A DNA stretch of 64,000 nt from Rugosimonospora africana (GTDB lineage: Bacteria; Actinomycetota; Actinomycetes; Mycobacteriales; Micromonosporaceae), in the NCBI RefSeq assembly GCF_016862975.1, contig NZ_BONZ01000068.1, forward strand, positions 62,001 through 126,000, read 5' to 3'. The notes under the pieces are model-generated. The model searched no databases. It was not told the origin of the DNA and saw only the letters and a program-made list of their open reading frames with translations. The position numbers were made by a program, and so were the translations under genes. Of this stretch, positions 7,454 to 16,230 are shown in pieces. Numbering within the stretch: the first letter of the stretch is position 1; the number at the start of each line of letters is the position of its first letter.

Positions 7454-8229
7454 TCCGGCAGCGCCACCGCGAGCTTGGCCAGCAGTCCACCGTCGACCGG
7501 GAGCGCGACCCCGGTGATGAAGCTGGCGCGGTCACTGGCCAGGAACGCGATCGCTTCGGCCACTTCCTGTGGTCGCGCCACCCGTCCGAGCGGGTGCATC
7601 CGCCCCCAGGACTCGACCAGTGCCTGCGCTCCCTCGTCGGTACCGTCGGAGAACATCCGGGCCGAGGAGCGCAGCATCGGCGTGTCCACCGACGCCGGGC
7701 AGACCGCGTTGGCTCTGATTCCGTGCCCGGCCTCGTCGATGGCGATGGACCGGGCGAGTGCGTTGAGCGCACCCTTGCTGGTGGTGTACGCGGCGACGGT
7801 GCTCTGGGTGGCCATCGACTGGACGGAGGACACGAGCACGATGGCGCCGGCCGCCCGGGCGCGCAGTGGGGGTACCGCGTGCTTCACGATGTGGAACGCG
7901 CCGGTCACGTTGACGGCGAGCACGTCGTTCCACTCCTCGGCGGTGGTGTCGGCCGCCGAACCGTACCGCTGGATGCCGGCGGCGGCGACGACGATGTCGA
8001 GTCCGCCGTGCCGGTCGACCACGTCCGCGACGAGTCGCGCGGTGGCCGCTTCGTCGGTGACGTCGAGGTGAACGTCTTCGACTCCGGGGATGTCGGGCTC
8101 AGAATCCGGTTTCGACGGAATGCCGGCGGCCACGACCGTCGCGCCGCGCGCGGAGAGCAGCCGGGCGCTCGCGCGTCCGATGCCGCTGCGGCCGCCGGTG
8201 ACGATGGCGACCTTACCGTCGAACTCCAC
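7450..8229 (-). CDS. SDR-family sugar/uronate dehydrogenase-like
   Basis: The 259-residue classical short-chain dehydrogenase has the cofactor motif VTGGRSGIGRASARLL at the start, the S-S-V-Q-S block and the catalytic Y-x-x-x-K in AAYTTSKGALN. The structural Asn motif is changed to VAAAGIQRYG. It is closely similar to the SDR at 45561-46379 (shared VQS.ATQ.(S/T)VAAY, SIAIDEA, GIRANAV and SVDTPMLR), so the two carbohydrate loci carry paralogues. It probably oxidises a sugar to the lactone that the coupled SMP-30 enzyme opens. The exact sugar is unknown. Confidence 0.85.
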   Translation of the reverse strand: MEFDGKVAIVTGGRSGIGRASARLLSARGATVVAAGIPSKPDSEPDIPGVEDVHLDVTDEAATARLVADVVDRHGGLDIVVAAAGIQRYGSAADTTAEEWNDVLAVNVTGAFHIVKHAVPPLRARAAGAIVLVSSVQSMATQSTVAAYTTSKGALNALARSIAIDEAGHGIRANAVCPASVDTPMLRSSARMFSDGTDEGAQALVESWGRMHPLGRVARPQEVAEAIAFLASDRASFITGVALPVDGGLLAKLAVALPE

Positions 8230-8494
8230 AATGGACTCCCTCGGTGTCGTACCCGAACCTCACAGGCGGGCGGGCGCGGAATTGGGCCGCAGTAGGCATT
8301 CCGGGCAACCACCGCCGCGACTGCCGTGGCACGACAGGCTGCTGTGGGCCGCGTCGGGTTCGCATAGTGTAAGCAAGGTCGTTTGACGCCGCCAGTCTGG
8401 GCGGGCCGGCGGGCCGGCGGGGCCGGTGCCAGTGGGCCTGTCGGCGGTGTGCCGGTCGGCCAGTGAGCTAGTGAGCCAGTGAGGAGAAGAGTCC

Positions 8495-10525
8495 GTGCCG
8501 ACACAGTGGATCCGGTGGCCCGCGAACGTTCTGGCCCGGTTCGATGGCGAACCGGTGGCTTTCGGCGGTGACTACAACCCCGAGCAGTGGGACGAGAGCG
8601 TGTGGCCGGAGGATGTCCGGCTGATGCGCGAGGCCGGCGTGAACCTCGTCACGGTCGGCGTGTTCGCCTGGTCGACGCTGCAGCCGGCACCCGACCGGTG
8701 GAACTTCGGCTGGCTCGACCGGGTGCTCGACCTGCTGCACGCCGGAGGCATCGCGGTGGACCTCGCCACCGCCACCGCCTCCCCTCCGCCGTGGCTCACC
8801 ACACGGTTTCCCGAGGTGCTGCCGGTCGACCACGCCGGCCACACGATGTCGCAGGGCGGGCGGCAGGCGTGGTCGCCGTCGTCACCGGTGTACCGCGAAC
8901 ACTCGCTGGCGTTGGTGGAGAGGCTGGCCGAGCGCTACGGCGAACATCCCGCGCTCGCGTTGTGGCACGTGTCCAACGAACTCGGCGGACACAACTCGCG
9001 GTGCTACGACGACGCGACCGCCGTGGCTTTCCGGGACTGGCTGGCGCGGCGGTACCACGACTCGCTCGATGAGCTGAACGTCGCGTGGACGACGGCCGCG
9101 TGGAGTCAGACCTACTCGGCGTGGGAGGAGATCCTGCCGCCCCGGCTGACGTTCACCGACTCGAACCCGACCCAGGTGCTGGACTTCGACCGGTTCAGCT
9201 CGGATCAGCTGCGCGAGCAGTTGCGGGCGGAGACCGCCGTGCTGCGCCGGGTGACCCCGGAGGTACCGGTCACCACGAACCTGGTGCTGTTCGACGCAGG
9301 CAAGAATATGGCCTACAGCTCGTGGACCGGCGACCTGGACCTGATCGCCAGCGACCACTACCTGAGCCCGGAGCCGGACGCACACGTCGAGCTGTCGTTC
9401 TCGGCAGATCGGGCGCGCGGCCTGTCGGCGGGGGCGCCGTGGCTGCTCATGGAGACGGCCACCGGTGCGACGAGTTGGCGCCCGGTCAACCCGGCGAAGC
9501 GCCCCGGGCAGTTGCGCCGGGACGTGTTCGCCCACCTCGCCCGCGGAGCCGACGGCATCTGCTTCTTCCAGTGGCGGGCCGCGGGAGCCGGAGCCGAGCG
9601 GTTCCACTCCGCGATGCTTCCGCACGCCGGGCCGGACAGCCGGAAGTTCCGGGAGGTCGCGGCGCTCGGCACGGAACTCGCCTCGTGTGCCCGGGTGCGG
9701 GGCAGCCGGGTGGTCGCGGACTGTGCGCTGCTGTTCTCCGAGGAGGCGTGGTGGGCCGCCGAGCGGGAAGGGCACCCGCACAACGGCCTCTCGTACGCGG
9801 AGTGCGCGCTGCGCTGGTACCGAAGCCTGTGGGACGCGGGTATCACCGCCGACGTGGTGCCTGCCTCGGCCGACCTGTCCGGGTACCGGCTGATCCTGGT
9901 ACCCATGCTGTACCTGGTTTCCGACCCGGACGCGGCGGCTGTCGCGCGGGCCGCGGCGGCGGGCGCGACCGTGGTCGTCACGTACTTCTCCGGCATCGTC
10001 GACCCGCTCGACCGGGTGCGGCTCGGCGGTTACCCGGGCGCGTTCCGGGAGTTGCTGGGCATCCGGGTGGAGGAGTTCGCACCGCTGACCGGAGCGGAGT
10101 CCGTGAAAATCGACGGCGTCACCGGTCCGTCCCTGGTCTCCACCTGGCACGAGGAGATCGACCTGGTGGACGCGGTGGCCGAGGCACGCTATGTCAGCGG
10201 TGACTTCGCGGGCGGACCGGCGGTCACCCGCGCGACCCGGGGCGCCGGCGACGCCTGGTACGTCGGCGTGGAGCTGGACACCGACGCCCGCGCGTACCTG
10301 GTGGCGGCGATCGCGACGCGCCTCGGGCTGGCGGAGCGGCCGGTCGCCGGGCTGGACGTGGTGACCCGCCGGAGCGCCGGGGACGACTACCTCTTCGTCA
10401 TCAACCACGGGGACACCGGCGCGACCGTCGCGGGCTCCGGCACCGACCTGCTGGACGGATCCATCCACAAGGGACTGATCGAGGTGCCCGCGGGCGGGGT
10501 ACGAGTGGTCAGGTCGCCGCGGTGA
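8495..10525 (+). CDS. GH42 beta-galactosidase
   Basis: The 676-residue protein is a typical GH42 enzyme: FGGDYNPEQWDE at the start of the barrel, W-H-V-S-N-E-L-G-G-H with the acid/base Glu near residue 162 (most relatives have N-E-Y-G), and the nucleophile Glu near 320 in LLMETATGATSW. A trimerisation/Rossmann-like domain (about 400-600) and a small C-terminal beta domain follow. No signal peptide, so it acts on imported galactosides. The start is a GTG after GAGGAGAAGAG. It is divergent from the SDR/SMP-30 pair, with 265 bases between them rich in CCGGCGGGC-like and CAGTGAG-like repeats. Its 3' end overlaps the convergent mannonate dehydratase gene by 17 bases. Confidence 0.92.
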   Translation: MPTQWIRWPANVLARFDGEPVAFGGDYNPEQWDESVWPEDVRLMREAGVNLVTVGVFAWSTLQPAPDRWNFGWLDRVLDLLHAGGIAVDLATATASPPPWLTTRFPEVLPVDHAGHTMSQGGRQAWSPSSPVYREHSLALVERLAERYGEHPALALWHVSNELGGHNSRCYDDATAVAFRDWLARRYHDSLDELNVAWTTAAWSQTYSAWEEILPPRLTFTDSNPTQVLDFDRFSSDQLREQLRAETAVLRRVTPEVPVTTNLVLFDAGKNMAYSSWTGDLDLIASDHYLSPEPDAHVELSFSADRARGLSAGAPWLLMETATGATSWRPVNPAKRPGQLRRDVFAHLARGADGICFFQWRAAGAGAERFHSAMLPHAGPDSRKFREVAALGTELASCARVRGSRVVADCALLFSEEAWWAAEREGHPHNGLSYAECALRWYRSLWDAGITADVVPASADLSGYRLILVPMLYLVSDPDAAAVARAAAAGATVVVTYFSGIVDPLDRVRLGGYPGAFRELLGIRVEEFAPLTGAESVKIDGVTGPSLVSTWHEEIDLVDAVAEARYVSGDFAGGPAVTRATRGAGDAWYVGVELDTDARAYLVAAIATRLGLAERPVAGLDVVTRRSAGDDYLFVINHGDTGATVAGSGTDLLDGSIHKGLIEVPAGGVRVVRSPR

Positions 10526-11570
10526 GAACGCGCCCGGCCGGCTCGTCGAGCGCCAGACCGTTCAGCACGCCCTGCAGGTAGCCGATCGCGTGCGCGCGAC
10601 CCCGGCTGCAGTATGCCTCCGACGAGATGTCGCCCCAGGTGTCCACGTCGCCGACCATCGCGGGAACATGGTCGTCGATGAGGAACCCGTCGAACCCGCG
10701 GTCGTGCAGCCGGCGGATCACCCGCGCCGGGTTGAAGTTGCCCTCGCCGAGGAAGCACTCCTCAAACCGCGGGACGGTGCCCCGGACGTCGCGAAAGTGC
10801 ACGTAGCAGATGGCCGGCCCGAGCAGGTCGATGACCTCGTTGACGCTCTGCTCGCCGTTCATCTCGGAGACCGTGCCCAGGCACAGGTTCAACCCCCAGG
10901 ACGGGCTGCCGCCGGCCTGCGCGCGGGCGCGCCCGATGGCCTCCGGGGAGGTGAAGATCCGGGCGACGCCGCCCAGCGGCTCGTCGACGGGCGGATCGTC
11001 GGGGTGCAGCGCGAGCCGTACGCCGACCTCCTCGGCCACGGGCAGCACGGCGTCGAGGAAGTACTGGTGGTTGGCCCACATCTGGTCGGCCGTGATCGGC
11101 TCGTCGACCGGTTGGTCCGGAGTCAACCGGTACCCGGCGAGCGCGTTTCCACTGTGGACATCGGCGAGGTCGAACCCGGTCACCCGGGCACCGCCACGCC
11201 CCTTCGCGGCCATGTCCGTGCGCCAGACATAGGTGCCGAGGAAGTTGTAGCCGAGGATGTCGATGCCAACCGCGGCGATGTTCCGGATCGTCGCCCGGTA
11301 GTTCTCGATCTGCTCGTCCCGGCCGGGCAGGCCACGCTGGATCTTCCAGAAGTGGGCGAGCGGAACGTTCTCCAGACCGTCGATCGCCAGCCCGTCGGCA
11401 TCGCAGCGTTCCCGCAGCGCCCGCAGTTCGGCCAGGCTCCAGAAACCGCCGGCTCCGGGCAGCAGGTCGGGCGTGTGCAGCTGGACGCCGGCCAGCCCGA
11501 GCTGGTGAGCGAATGTCGCGATCCGGGAGTCGTATTTGTCGATGTGACCGAGGGAGATACGGATGCTCAT
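10509..11570 (-). CDS. uxuA: mannonate dehydratase, UxuA type
   Basis: The 353-residue TIM-barrel enzyme shows UxuA features: ENVP followed by the R-D-x-x-I-E-N-Y-R-x-T-I-R-N block, GYNFLGTYVWRTD, LHPDDPP, the C-L-G-T-V-S-E-M segment and HFRDVRGTVPRFEE with FLGEGNFNP. It dehydrates D-mannonate to 2-keto-3-deoxygluconate, the cytosolic step of hexuronate catabolism. It lies downstream of the GntR/FCD regulator on the same strand and converges with the GH42 gene. A second, unrelated mannonate dehydratase-like gene (ManD type) is at 55270-56550, so the window has both solutions to this reaction. Confidence 0.88.
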   Translation of the reverse strand: MSIRISLGHIDKYDSRIATFAHQLGLAGVQLHTPDLLPGAGGFWSLAELRALRERCDADGLAIDGLENVPLAHFWKIQRGLPGRDEQIENYRATIRNIAAVGIDILGYNFLGTYVWRTDMAAKGRGGARVTGFDLADVHSGNALAGYRLTPDQPVDEPITADQMWANHQYFLDAVLPVAEEVGVRLALHPDDPPVDEPLGGVARIFTSPEAIGRARAQAGGSPSWGLNLCLGTVSEMNGEQSVNEVIDLLGPAICYVHFRDVRGTVPRFEECFLGEGNFNPARVIRRLHDRGFDGFLIDDHVPAMVGDVDTWGDISSEAYCSRGRAHAIGYLQGVLNGLALDEPAGRVLTAAT

Positions 11571-11757
11571 GCCTGCCTGATTTTCGTGTGGTGGTGGAGG
11601 TGGTCAACCCGGCGAACGACCCGGCACCCATGGCGGGCGTGGCGGGCGGGTTGACGGGGATATCTATGCCGGGGACATCTGTGACGAGGGGCGCCGCCCG
11701 TGCTGGCGCACCCGGGCGGTTGTCGAGTCTATTCAGTGGCGATCAGATCAATGGCGA

Positions 11758-12495
11758 TCAGTCGGTGAAATAGTCCGGGTATCTCGCCCGCAGCGATGGC
11801 GCGAGTTCGATGGCGCGCCTGGCGTGCCGACTGATCAGGGTGCGGCCGGCCGCGATGTCCGTGGCCTCCAGCGCGTCCACAATGGACCGGTGCTCGTCGA
11901 TCAGTACGCGCACCGCCGCCAGATCCGGCAGGACGAGCCTCCGCAACCGGTCGAGCTGGAGCTTCGTGCGCTGCACGGCCTGCCAGGCCCCCGGGTACCC
12001 GCTGAGATTGAAGATCTCGCCGTGCAGCGCCTCGTCCGCCGCGAAGAACGCGTTGTAGTCCTCGGTCCGGTAGCTGTGCTCTTGCCGTTCGAGTAGTTCG
12101 CGCAGTGTGCTCACGTCGGGCGCGGAGCCCTCGCACGCCACCTCGAACGCCGAGATTTCGAGACTCTCCCGGACAAAGCGCGCCTCTTCCACGTCACGCA
12201 GCCCGATCAGGCCGACGCGCGTGCCGACCTGCGGGACGACGTGCACGAGTCCGGCGTCCGCGAGGCGCGCGAGGGCCTCGCGGACCGGTGTGCGGCTGAC
12301 GTGCAGTCGCTCGGCGAGGTCGGTCTCGGACAGCGACGCGCCCGGGACGAGACGCAGTTCGCGGATCGCGGAGACCAACTCGTCGTACACGCGGTCCGAG
12401 GTCCGCGTGACCGCGCGCCCCCGAACGACGGGAGACAGTCCCTGACCGGGGCCGGCCGATGCCGGATGGGGAATGAACGCTTGGCGAGAACTCAC
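11758..12495 (-). CDS. GntR/FCD-family regulator
   Basis: The 245-residue protein has a winged helix (about residues 35-100, with LSETDLAERLHVSRTPVREALARL) and a helical FCD ligand domain with the metal-binding pattern D-E-A-L-H ... H-R-S-I ... ISRHARR. FCD regulators of this type respond to uronates or aldonates and control their catabolic genes. I chose the GTG at 12495, with AAGGA 8 bases upstream; a GTG at 12537 would place the repeated operator inside the gene. It is divergent from the ABC importer and sits in front of the mannonate dehydratase, so both are likely targets. Confidence 0.85.
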   Translation of the reverse strand: MSSRQAFIPHPASAGPGQGLSPVVRGRAVTRTSDRVYDELVSAIRELRLVPGASLSETDLAERLHVSRTPVREALARLADAGLVHVVPQVGTRVGLIGLRDVEEARFVRESLEISAFEVACEGSAPDVSTLRELLERQEHSYRTEDYNAFFAADEALHGEIFNLSGYPGAWQAVQRTKLQLDRLRRLVLPDLAAVRVLIDEHRSIVDALEATDIAAGRTLISRHARRAIELAPSLRARYPDYFTD

Positions 12496-12500
12496 GGAGA

Positions 12501-12549
12501 TGATCCTTGCATGACTGATCCTTGCATGCCAGTGCACTTGTATGCAAGT
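12501..12549. promoter_or_regulatory. candidate GntR operator region
   Basis: The near-palindrome ACTTGTATGCAAGT (12536-12549) is preceded by two direct copies of TGATCCTTGCATG (12501-12513 and 12516-12528), each containing the half-site CTTGCA. FCD-type GntR regulators bind palindromes of this kind. The cluster is AT-rich against its surroundings and lies directly upstream of the GntR gene. Confidence 0.6.
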
Positions 12550-12904
12550 ATGCTGATCATTAACCTACTCGTCTGAGACTCGTCACACCTGCTCGTCCGT
12601 CCCACGCGTTACTCCCACAGCGCCACCCACGCGCCACCGCGCCACCCTTCGGATGTCACAGCAGATCGCGCCACCTCAGATCGCACGCGCCACCTCGCAT
12701 CGCACAACCCCGCATCGCACAACCCCGCATCGCGACACCCCACATCGCACCACCTGGCCGGGCGGCACACGCAGCCCGCGCGATCCCGCACGCCCTGAGC
12801 GCTTCCGCAAAGACACGCTCCCGCAAAGACACGCTCCCGCAAGACACTCCCCCACGGCCCGGCCGTCCGGACCGTTCGTCCACATAGGAGTTGAGAGGAA
12901 AGTC
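12550..12904. repeat. intergenic region with two short tandem arrays
   Basis: No gene is visible. About 12660-12755 holds repeated CATCGCACAACCCCG-like units of about 15 bp, and 12802-12850 holds three CGCAAAGACACGCTCC-like 16-bp units. A Shine-Dalgarno-like GAGAGGAAAG ends the region just before the binding-protein gene. Its promoter should lie near the GntR operators, which would give a long 5' leader made mostly of repeats. Confidence 0.6.
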
Positions 12905-14197
12905 ATGGAGAGACGCAAGGCGAGACTCGCGGCGGCCGCGATCGCCGTCGCCGCCAGCATCGTGCTGGCCGGCTGCGGTGGCGGCAACTCCGCGTCGACC
13001 AGCAGCGGCCCGGTGGACATCAGCTTCTGGGGATGGGCCAAGTACGACCAGGCCGTCGCGCTCTGGAACCAGTCCCACCCGGACATCCATGTGAAGTGGG
13101 AGGGGCTGCCCAGCGGTGGGTCCAGCGGGTACGACAAGATGCTGACCGCCGCGAAGGCGGGTACGGCTCCGTGCCTGGCCCAGGTCGGGTACGAGACGCT
13201 GCCGACCTTCCTGGCCGCGGGCGCCCTGCGGGACATCACCCAGTACGTCAAGCCGCAGCACGACGAGTTCCCCGACTGGGTGTGGAAGAACGTCGGCGTC
13301 GACGGCAAGGCGTACGCGGTGCCGGTCGACACCGGCCCGATGGCCATGTACTACCGCGCCGACCTCTTCAAGAACGCCGGCATCCCGGTACCGAAGACCT
13401 GGCAGGACTTCGCCACGGCCGCCGCCAAGGTGAAGGCCGCCAACCCCGCGGACCGCATCATGAACCTGCCTACCGACCCGTACCTCTACTCGGGCTTCGC
13501 CTGGCAGGCCGGCGCCGCCTGGTTCGGGACCAAGGGCGACTCCTGGACGGTCTCCATGGACAGCGCCGCGAACACCGAGGTCGCCTCGTACTGGCAGGGA
13601 CTGTTCAGCCAGGACCTGGTCACCACGTACCCGGCCTCCGACGCGTCGTTCTACTCCGCGCTGAGCAAGGGCCAGATCTGGGCCGAGGTCGGCGCGGTCT
13701 GGGAAGCCTCACTCATCCGTGACAACGCCGGCGACTCGTCTGGCAAGTGGGCCGTCGCTCCCATGCCCAGGTGGGGCACCACAGACGCGGTCGGCAACTC
13801 GGGCGGGTCCTCCACCGCGGTGATGAAGGACTGCAAGTACCCGAAGGAGGCGACCGAGTTCGCCATGTGGATGTCGACCAACACCGACTCCGTGTCGAAC
13901 CTGATCGCCACCGGCGGCCTGTTCCCCGCGTCGAAGTCCGGGCTGGCCAATTCGGCCCTGGACAAGCCGCAGGACTACTACGGCGGCCAACCCATCTACC
14001 AACTGTTCCGGGACGAGTCGGCCAAGGTGAACCCGAACTGGCAGTGGGGCCCGGTGATGAACGACACCGCGGCCGCGCTCGGCGACGGCCTCGGCAAGGT
14101 GCACACCAAGGGCGGCACCTTCCAGGACGCGCTGAGCGGCGCTCAGAAGGCGAGCGTCTCCGCGTTGCAGACGCAGGGATTCACCGTCGCCAAGTAG
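12905..14197 (+). CDS. sugar ABC importer, substrate-binding lipoprotein
   Basis: The 430-residue protein is a family 1 sugar-binding lipoprotein. A basic N-terminus and hydrophobic stretch lead to the lipobox V-L-A-G-C with Cys24 as the lipidation site. The mature part opens with VDISFWGW and includes the typical GLPSGGSSGYDKM and PVDTGPMAMYYRADLFKNAG segments. It captures a sugar outside the membrane for the two permeases that follow. The ATG at 12905 has GAGAGGAAAG upstream. It lies across from the GntR regulator and in front of a secreted polysaccharide-active protein, so the ligand is probably an oligosaccharide released by that protein. Confidence 0.92.
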   Translation: MERRKARLAAAAIAVAASIVLAGCGGGNSASTSSGPVDISFWGWAKYDQAVALWNQSHPDIHVKWEGLPSGGSSGYDKMLTAAKAGTAPCLAQVGYETLPTFLAAGALRDITQYVKPQHDEFPDWVWKNVGVDGKAYAVPVDTGPMAMYYRADLFKNAGIPVPKTWQDFATAAAKVKAANPADRIMNLPTDPYLYSGFAWQAGAAWFGTKGDSWTVSMDSAANTEVASYWQGLFSQDLVTTYPASDASFYSALSKGQIWAEVGAVWEASLIRDNAGDSSGKWAVAPMPRWGTTDAVGNSGGSSTAVMKDCKYPKEATEFAMWMSTNTDSVSNLIATGGLFPASKSGLANSALDKPQDYYGGQPIYQLFRDESAKVNPNWQWGPVMNDTAAALGDGLGKVHTKGGTFQDALSGAQKASVSALQTQGFTVAK

Positions 14198-14259
14198 TGA
14201 CTTCGCGGGGGCCGCCGTGGTACGCGGCCCCCGCGAACCCTTCCACAGATGGGGTGACC

Positions 14260-15171
14260 GTGTCCTCCGTTACCATCGGGCGGCGGCGCCGCCTGCGCGA
14301 ACTCCGGCGAGCCGCGCCGTTCGTCCTGCCGTTCGTCCTGCTGTTCATCGTCGTGTACCTGATCCCCACCGGGTACTCGATCGCGCAGAGCCTCTTCAAG
14401 GAACAACGCTCGGGGCTCGGCCTCGGCGGTGCGCAGACGGTGTTCGCCGGATTCGGCAACTACCTGCGGGCGTTCCAGGACTCGGCGTTCATCGGCTCGC
14501 TCGGTCGGGTCGCCTTCATCGGCGTCATCCAGGTGCCGGTGATGCTCGGCCTGGCGCTCTTCTTCGCCCTGCTGCTCGACTCCCGCGTGACGACCCCGGG
14601 GCGCAGGTTCTTCCGGATCGCCTACTTCCTGCCGTACGGGCTGCCCGGCGTGATCGCCGCGCTGGTGTGGTCGTTCCTGTACGCGCCGACGCTGAGCCCG
14701 GTCACCCGGCTGCTGTCGTCGGTCGGCGTGCACGTCAGCTTCGTCAGCGACGCCGCGCTGCCGTTCTCGATCATGAACATCCTGACCTGGGCGTGGACCG
14801 GCTACAACACGATCCTCATCTTCGCCGCGCTGCAGGCGATACCCGAGGAGACGATGGAGGCCGCCGCGCTGGACGGCTGCTCGGGTTGGAAGGCCGCGCT
14901 GCTCATCAAGGTACCGCTGGTCCGTCCGGCCCTGCTGCTGACGCTGGTGTTCTCCATCATCGGCACGTTCCAGCTCTACAACGAGCCGGTGACGATGAAG
15001 GCGGTGGCACCCAACCTGGAGTCCACGTACACGCCGATGATGGCCGCACTCCGGGCCCTGTCGGCCAACGACTTCAACTACGCGGCCGCGCAGTCCGTGG
15101 TGCTCGGCGCCCTGATCTGCGTGCTGTCCGTGCTGGTGTTCCGTTTCTCCGCGAAAAGGGTCGACGAATGA
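14260..15171 (+). CDS. sugar ABC importer permease 1
   Basis: The 303-residue protein has six membrane helices and the MalF/UgpA-type pattern. The EAA loop is visible in EETMEAAALDGCSGWKAALL, which docks with the ATPase. The start is a GTG at 14260 (another GTG is two codons upstream). Its stop overlaps the start of the second permease by 4 bases (ATGA). No ATPase gene is present here, so a shared MsiK-like ATPase from elsewhere in the genome must drive the system. Confidence 0.9.
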   Translation: MSSVTIGRRRRLRELRRAAPFVLPFVLLFIVVYLIPTGYSIAQSLFKEQRSGLGLGGAQTVFAGFGNYLRAFQDSAFIGSLGRVAFIGVIQVPVMLGLALFFALLLDSRVTTPGRRFFRIAYFLPYGLPGVIAALVWSFLYAPTLSPVTRLLSSVGVHVSFVSDAALPFSIMNILTWAWTGYNTILIFAALQAIPEETMEAAALDGCSGWKAALLIKVPLVRPALLLTLVFSIIGTFQLYNEPVTMKAVAPNLESTYTPMMAALRALSANDFNYAAAQSVVLGALICVLSVLVFRFSAKRVDE

Positions 15172-16145
15172 CTTCTCTCGATCGGGGTCACTCCGCCCTC
15201 GACGCCCTCGACGCTGGCGACCGGGCGACCGCCGTGGCGCGACCGGCGGGGCGTTCGGAGAATACCGCCGCGGTGCCGCGCCCGCGCCGCTCGCGCGACA
15301 GTCCACTCACGACAGTGTCGCCGGCCTCGCGCGTCTTCGTGCTCGCCATCATGAGCCTCTTCGCCGTCTACTTCCTGGCACCGGTGTGGTGGCTGCTCGT
15401 CGCGGCCACCAAGGGCCAGGGGGAAATCTTCTCCGGCAACGGGTTCTGGTTCAGCCGGCACTTCGCCCTCGTACACAACGTGCAGACCCTGTTCGAGGCC
15501 CAGGGCGGGATCTACTCGCGGTGGCTGCTCAACTCGTTGCTGTACGCGGTGGGCGGCGGGATCGTCGCCACCCTGTTGGCGTCGATGTGCGGGTACGCGC
15601 TGGCCAAGCTGCCGTTCCCCGGGCGCGAGGCGGTGTTCGGCACGGTGCTCGCCGCGGTGCTGCTGCCGGCGCCGGTGCTCGCCATCCCGCTCTACCTCGT
15701 GTTCAGCTACACCCACGTGGTCAACACGTTCTGGTCCGTCTTCATCCCGAGCATCGTCAGCCCGTTCGGTGTGTACCTCAGCCGGATCTACGCCGCCTCG
15801 TCGGTACCCGACCAGCTCATCGAGGCCGGTCGGCTCGACGGCGCCAGCGAACTGCGCATCTTCGGCATCGGGGTACGCCTGATGGCACCCGCGATGGTCA
15901 CCATCTTCCTGTTCCAGTTCGTCGCCATCTGGACGAACTACCTGCTGCCGTCGCTCATGCTGGCCAACGACAAGCTCCAACCGGTGACGGTGGGGCTGGT
16001 CAGCTGGCGCGAACTGCAGGGGTATCCGATCAGCTACACCACCGTGGTGACCGGAGCGTTCGTCTCCGTCGTGCCGGTCGTCGCCATGTTCCTGTCGTTG
16101 CAGTCCTTCTGGAGCAAGGGACTTGCGACGGGGTCCGTCAAGTAA
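15168..16145 (+). CDS. sugar ABC importer permease 2
   Basis: The 325-residue MalG-type permease starts with a long cytosolic Arg/Pro/Ala tail of about 50 residues, unusual in length, followed by six helices. The EAA loop reads QLIEAGRLDGASELRIFG. It is coupled to permease 1 through an ATGA overlap, and the secreted 1117-residue protein begins 85 bases later. The N-terminal tail carries short D-A-L-D-A-like repeats, in keeping with the repeat habit of this genome. Confidence 0.9.
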   Translation: MTSLDRGHSALDALDAGDRATAVARPAGRSENTAAVPRPRRSRDSPLTTVSPASRVFVLAIMSLFAVYFLAPVWWLLVAATKGQGEIFSGNGFWFSRHFALVHNVQTLFEAQGGIYSRWLLNSLLYAVGGGIVATLLASMCGYALAKLPFPGREAVFGTVLAAVLLPAPVLAIPLYLVFSYTHVVNTFWSVFIPSIVSPFGVYLSRIYAASSVPDQLIEAGRLDGASELRIFGIGVRLMAPAMVTIFLFQFVAIWTNYLLPSLMLANDKLQPVTVGLVSWRELQGYPISYTTVVTGAFVSVVPVVAMFLSLQSFWSKGLATGSVK

Positions 16146-16230
16146 CAGGTCGTCCGGCCAGTTCGGCTCGGCGCCCCGGCGCCGCGTGACGACCCCGACC
16201 GATCGCTCACACACCCCGAAAGGATGGTCC

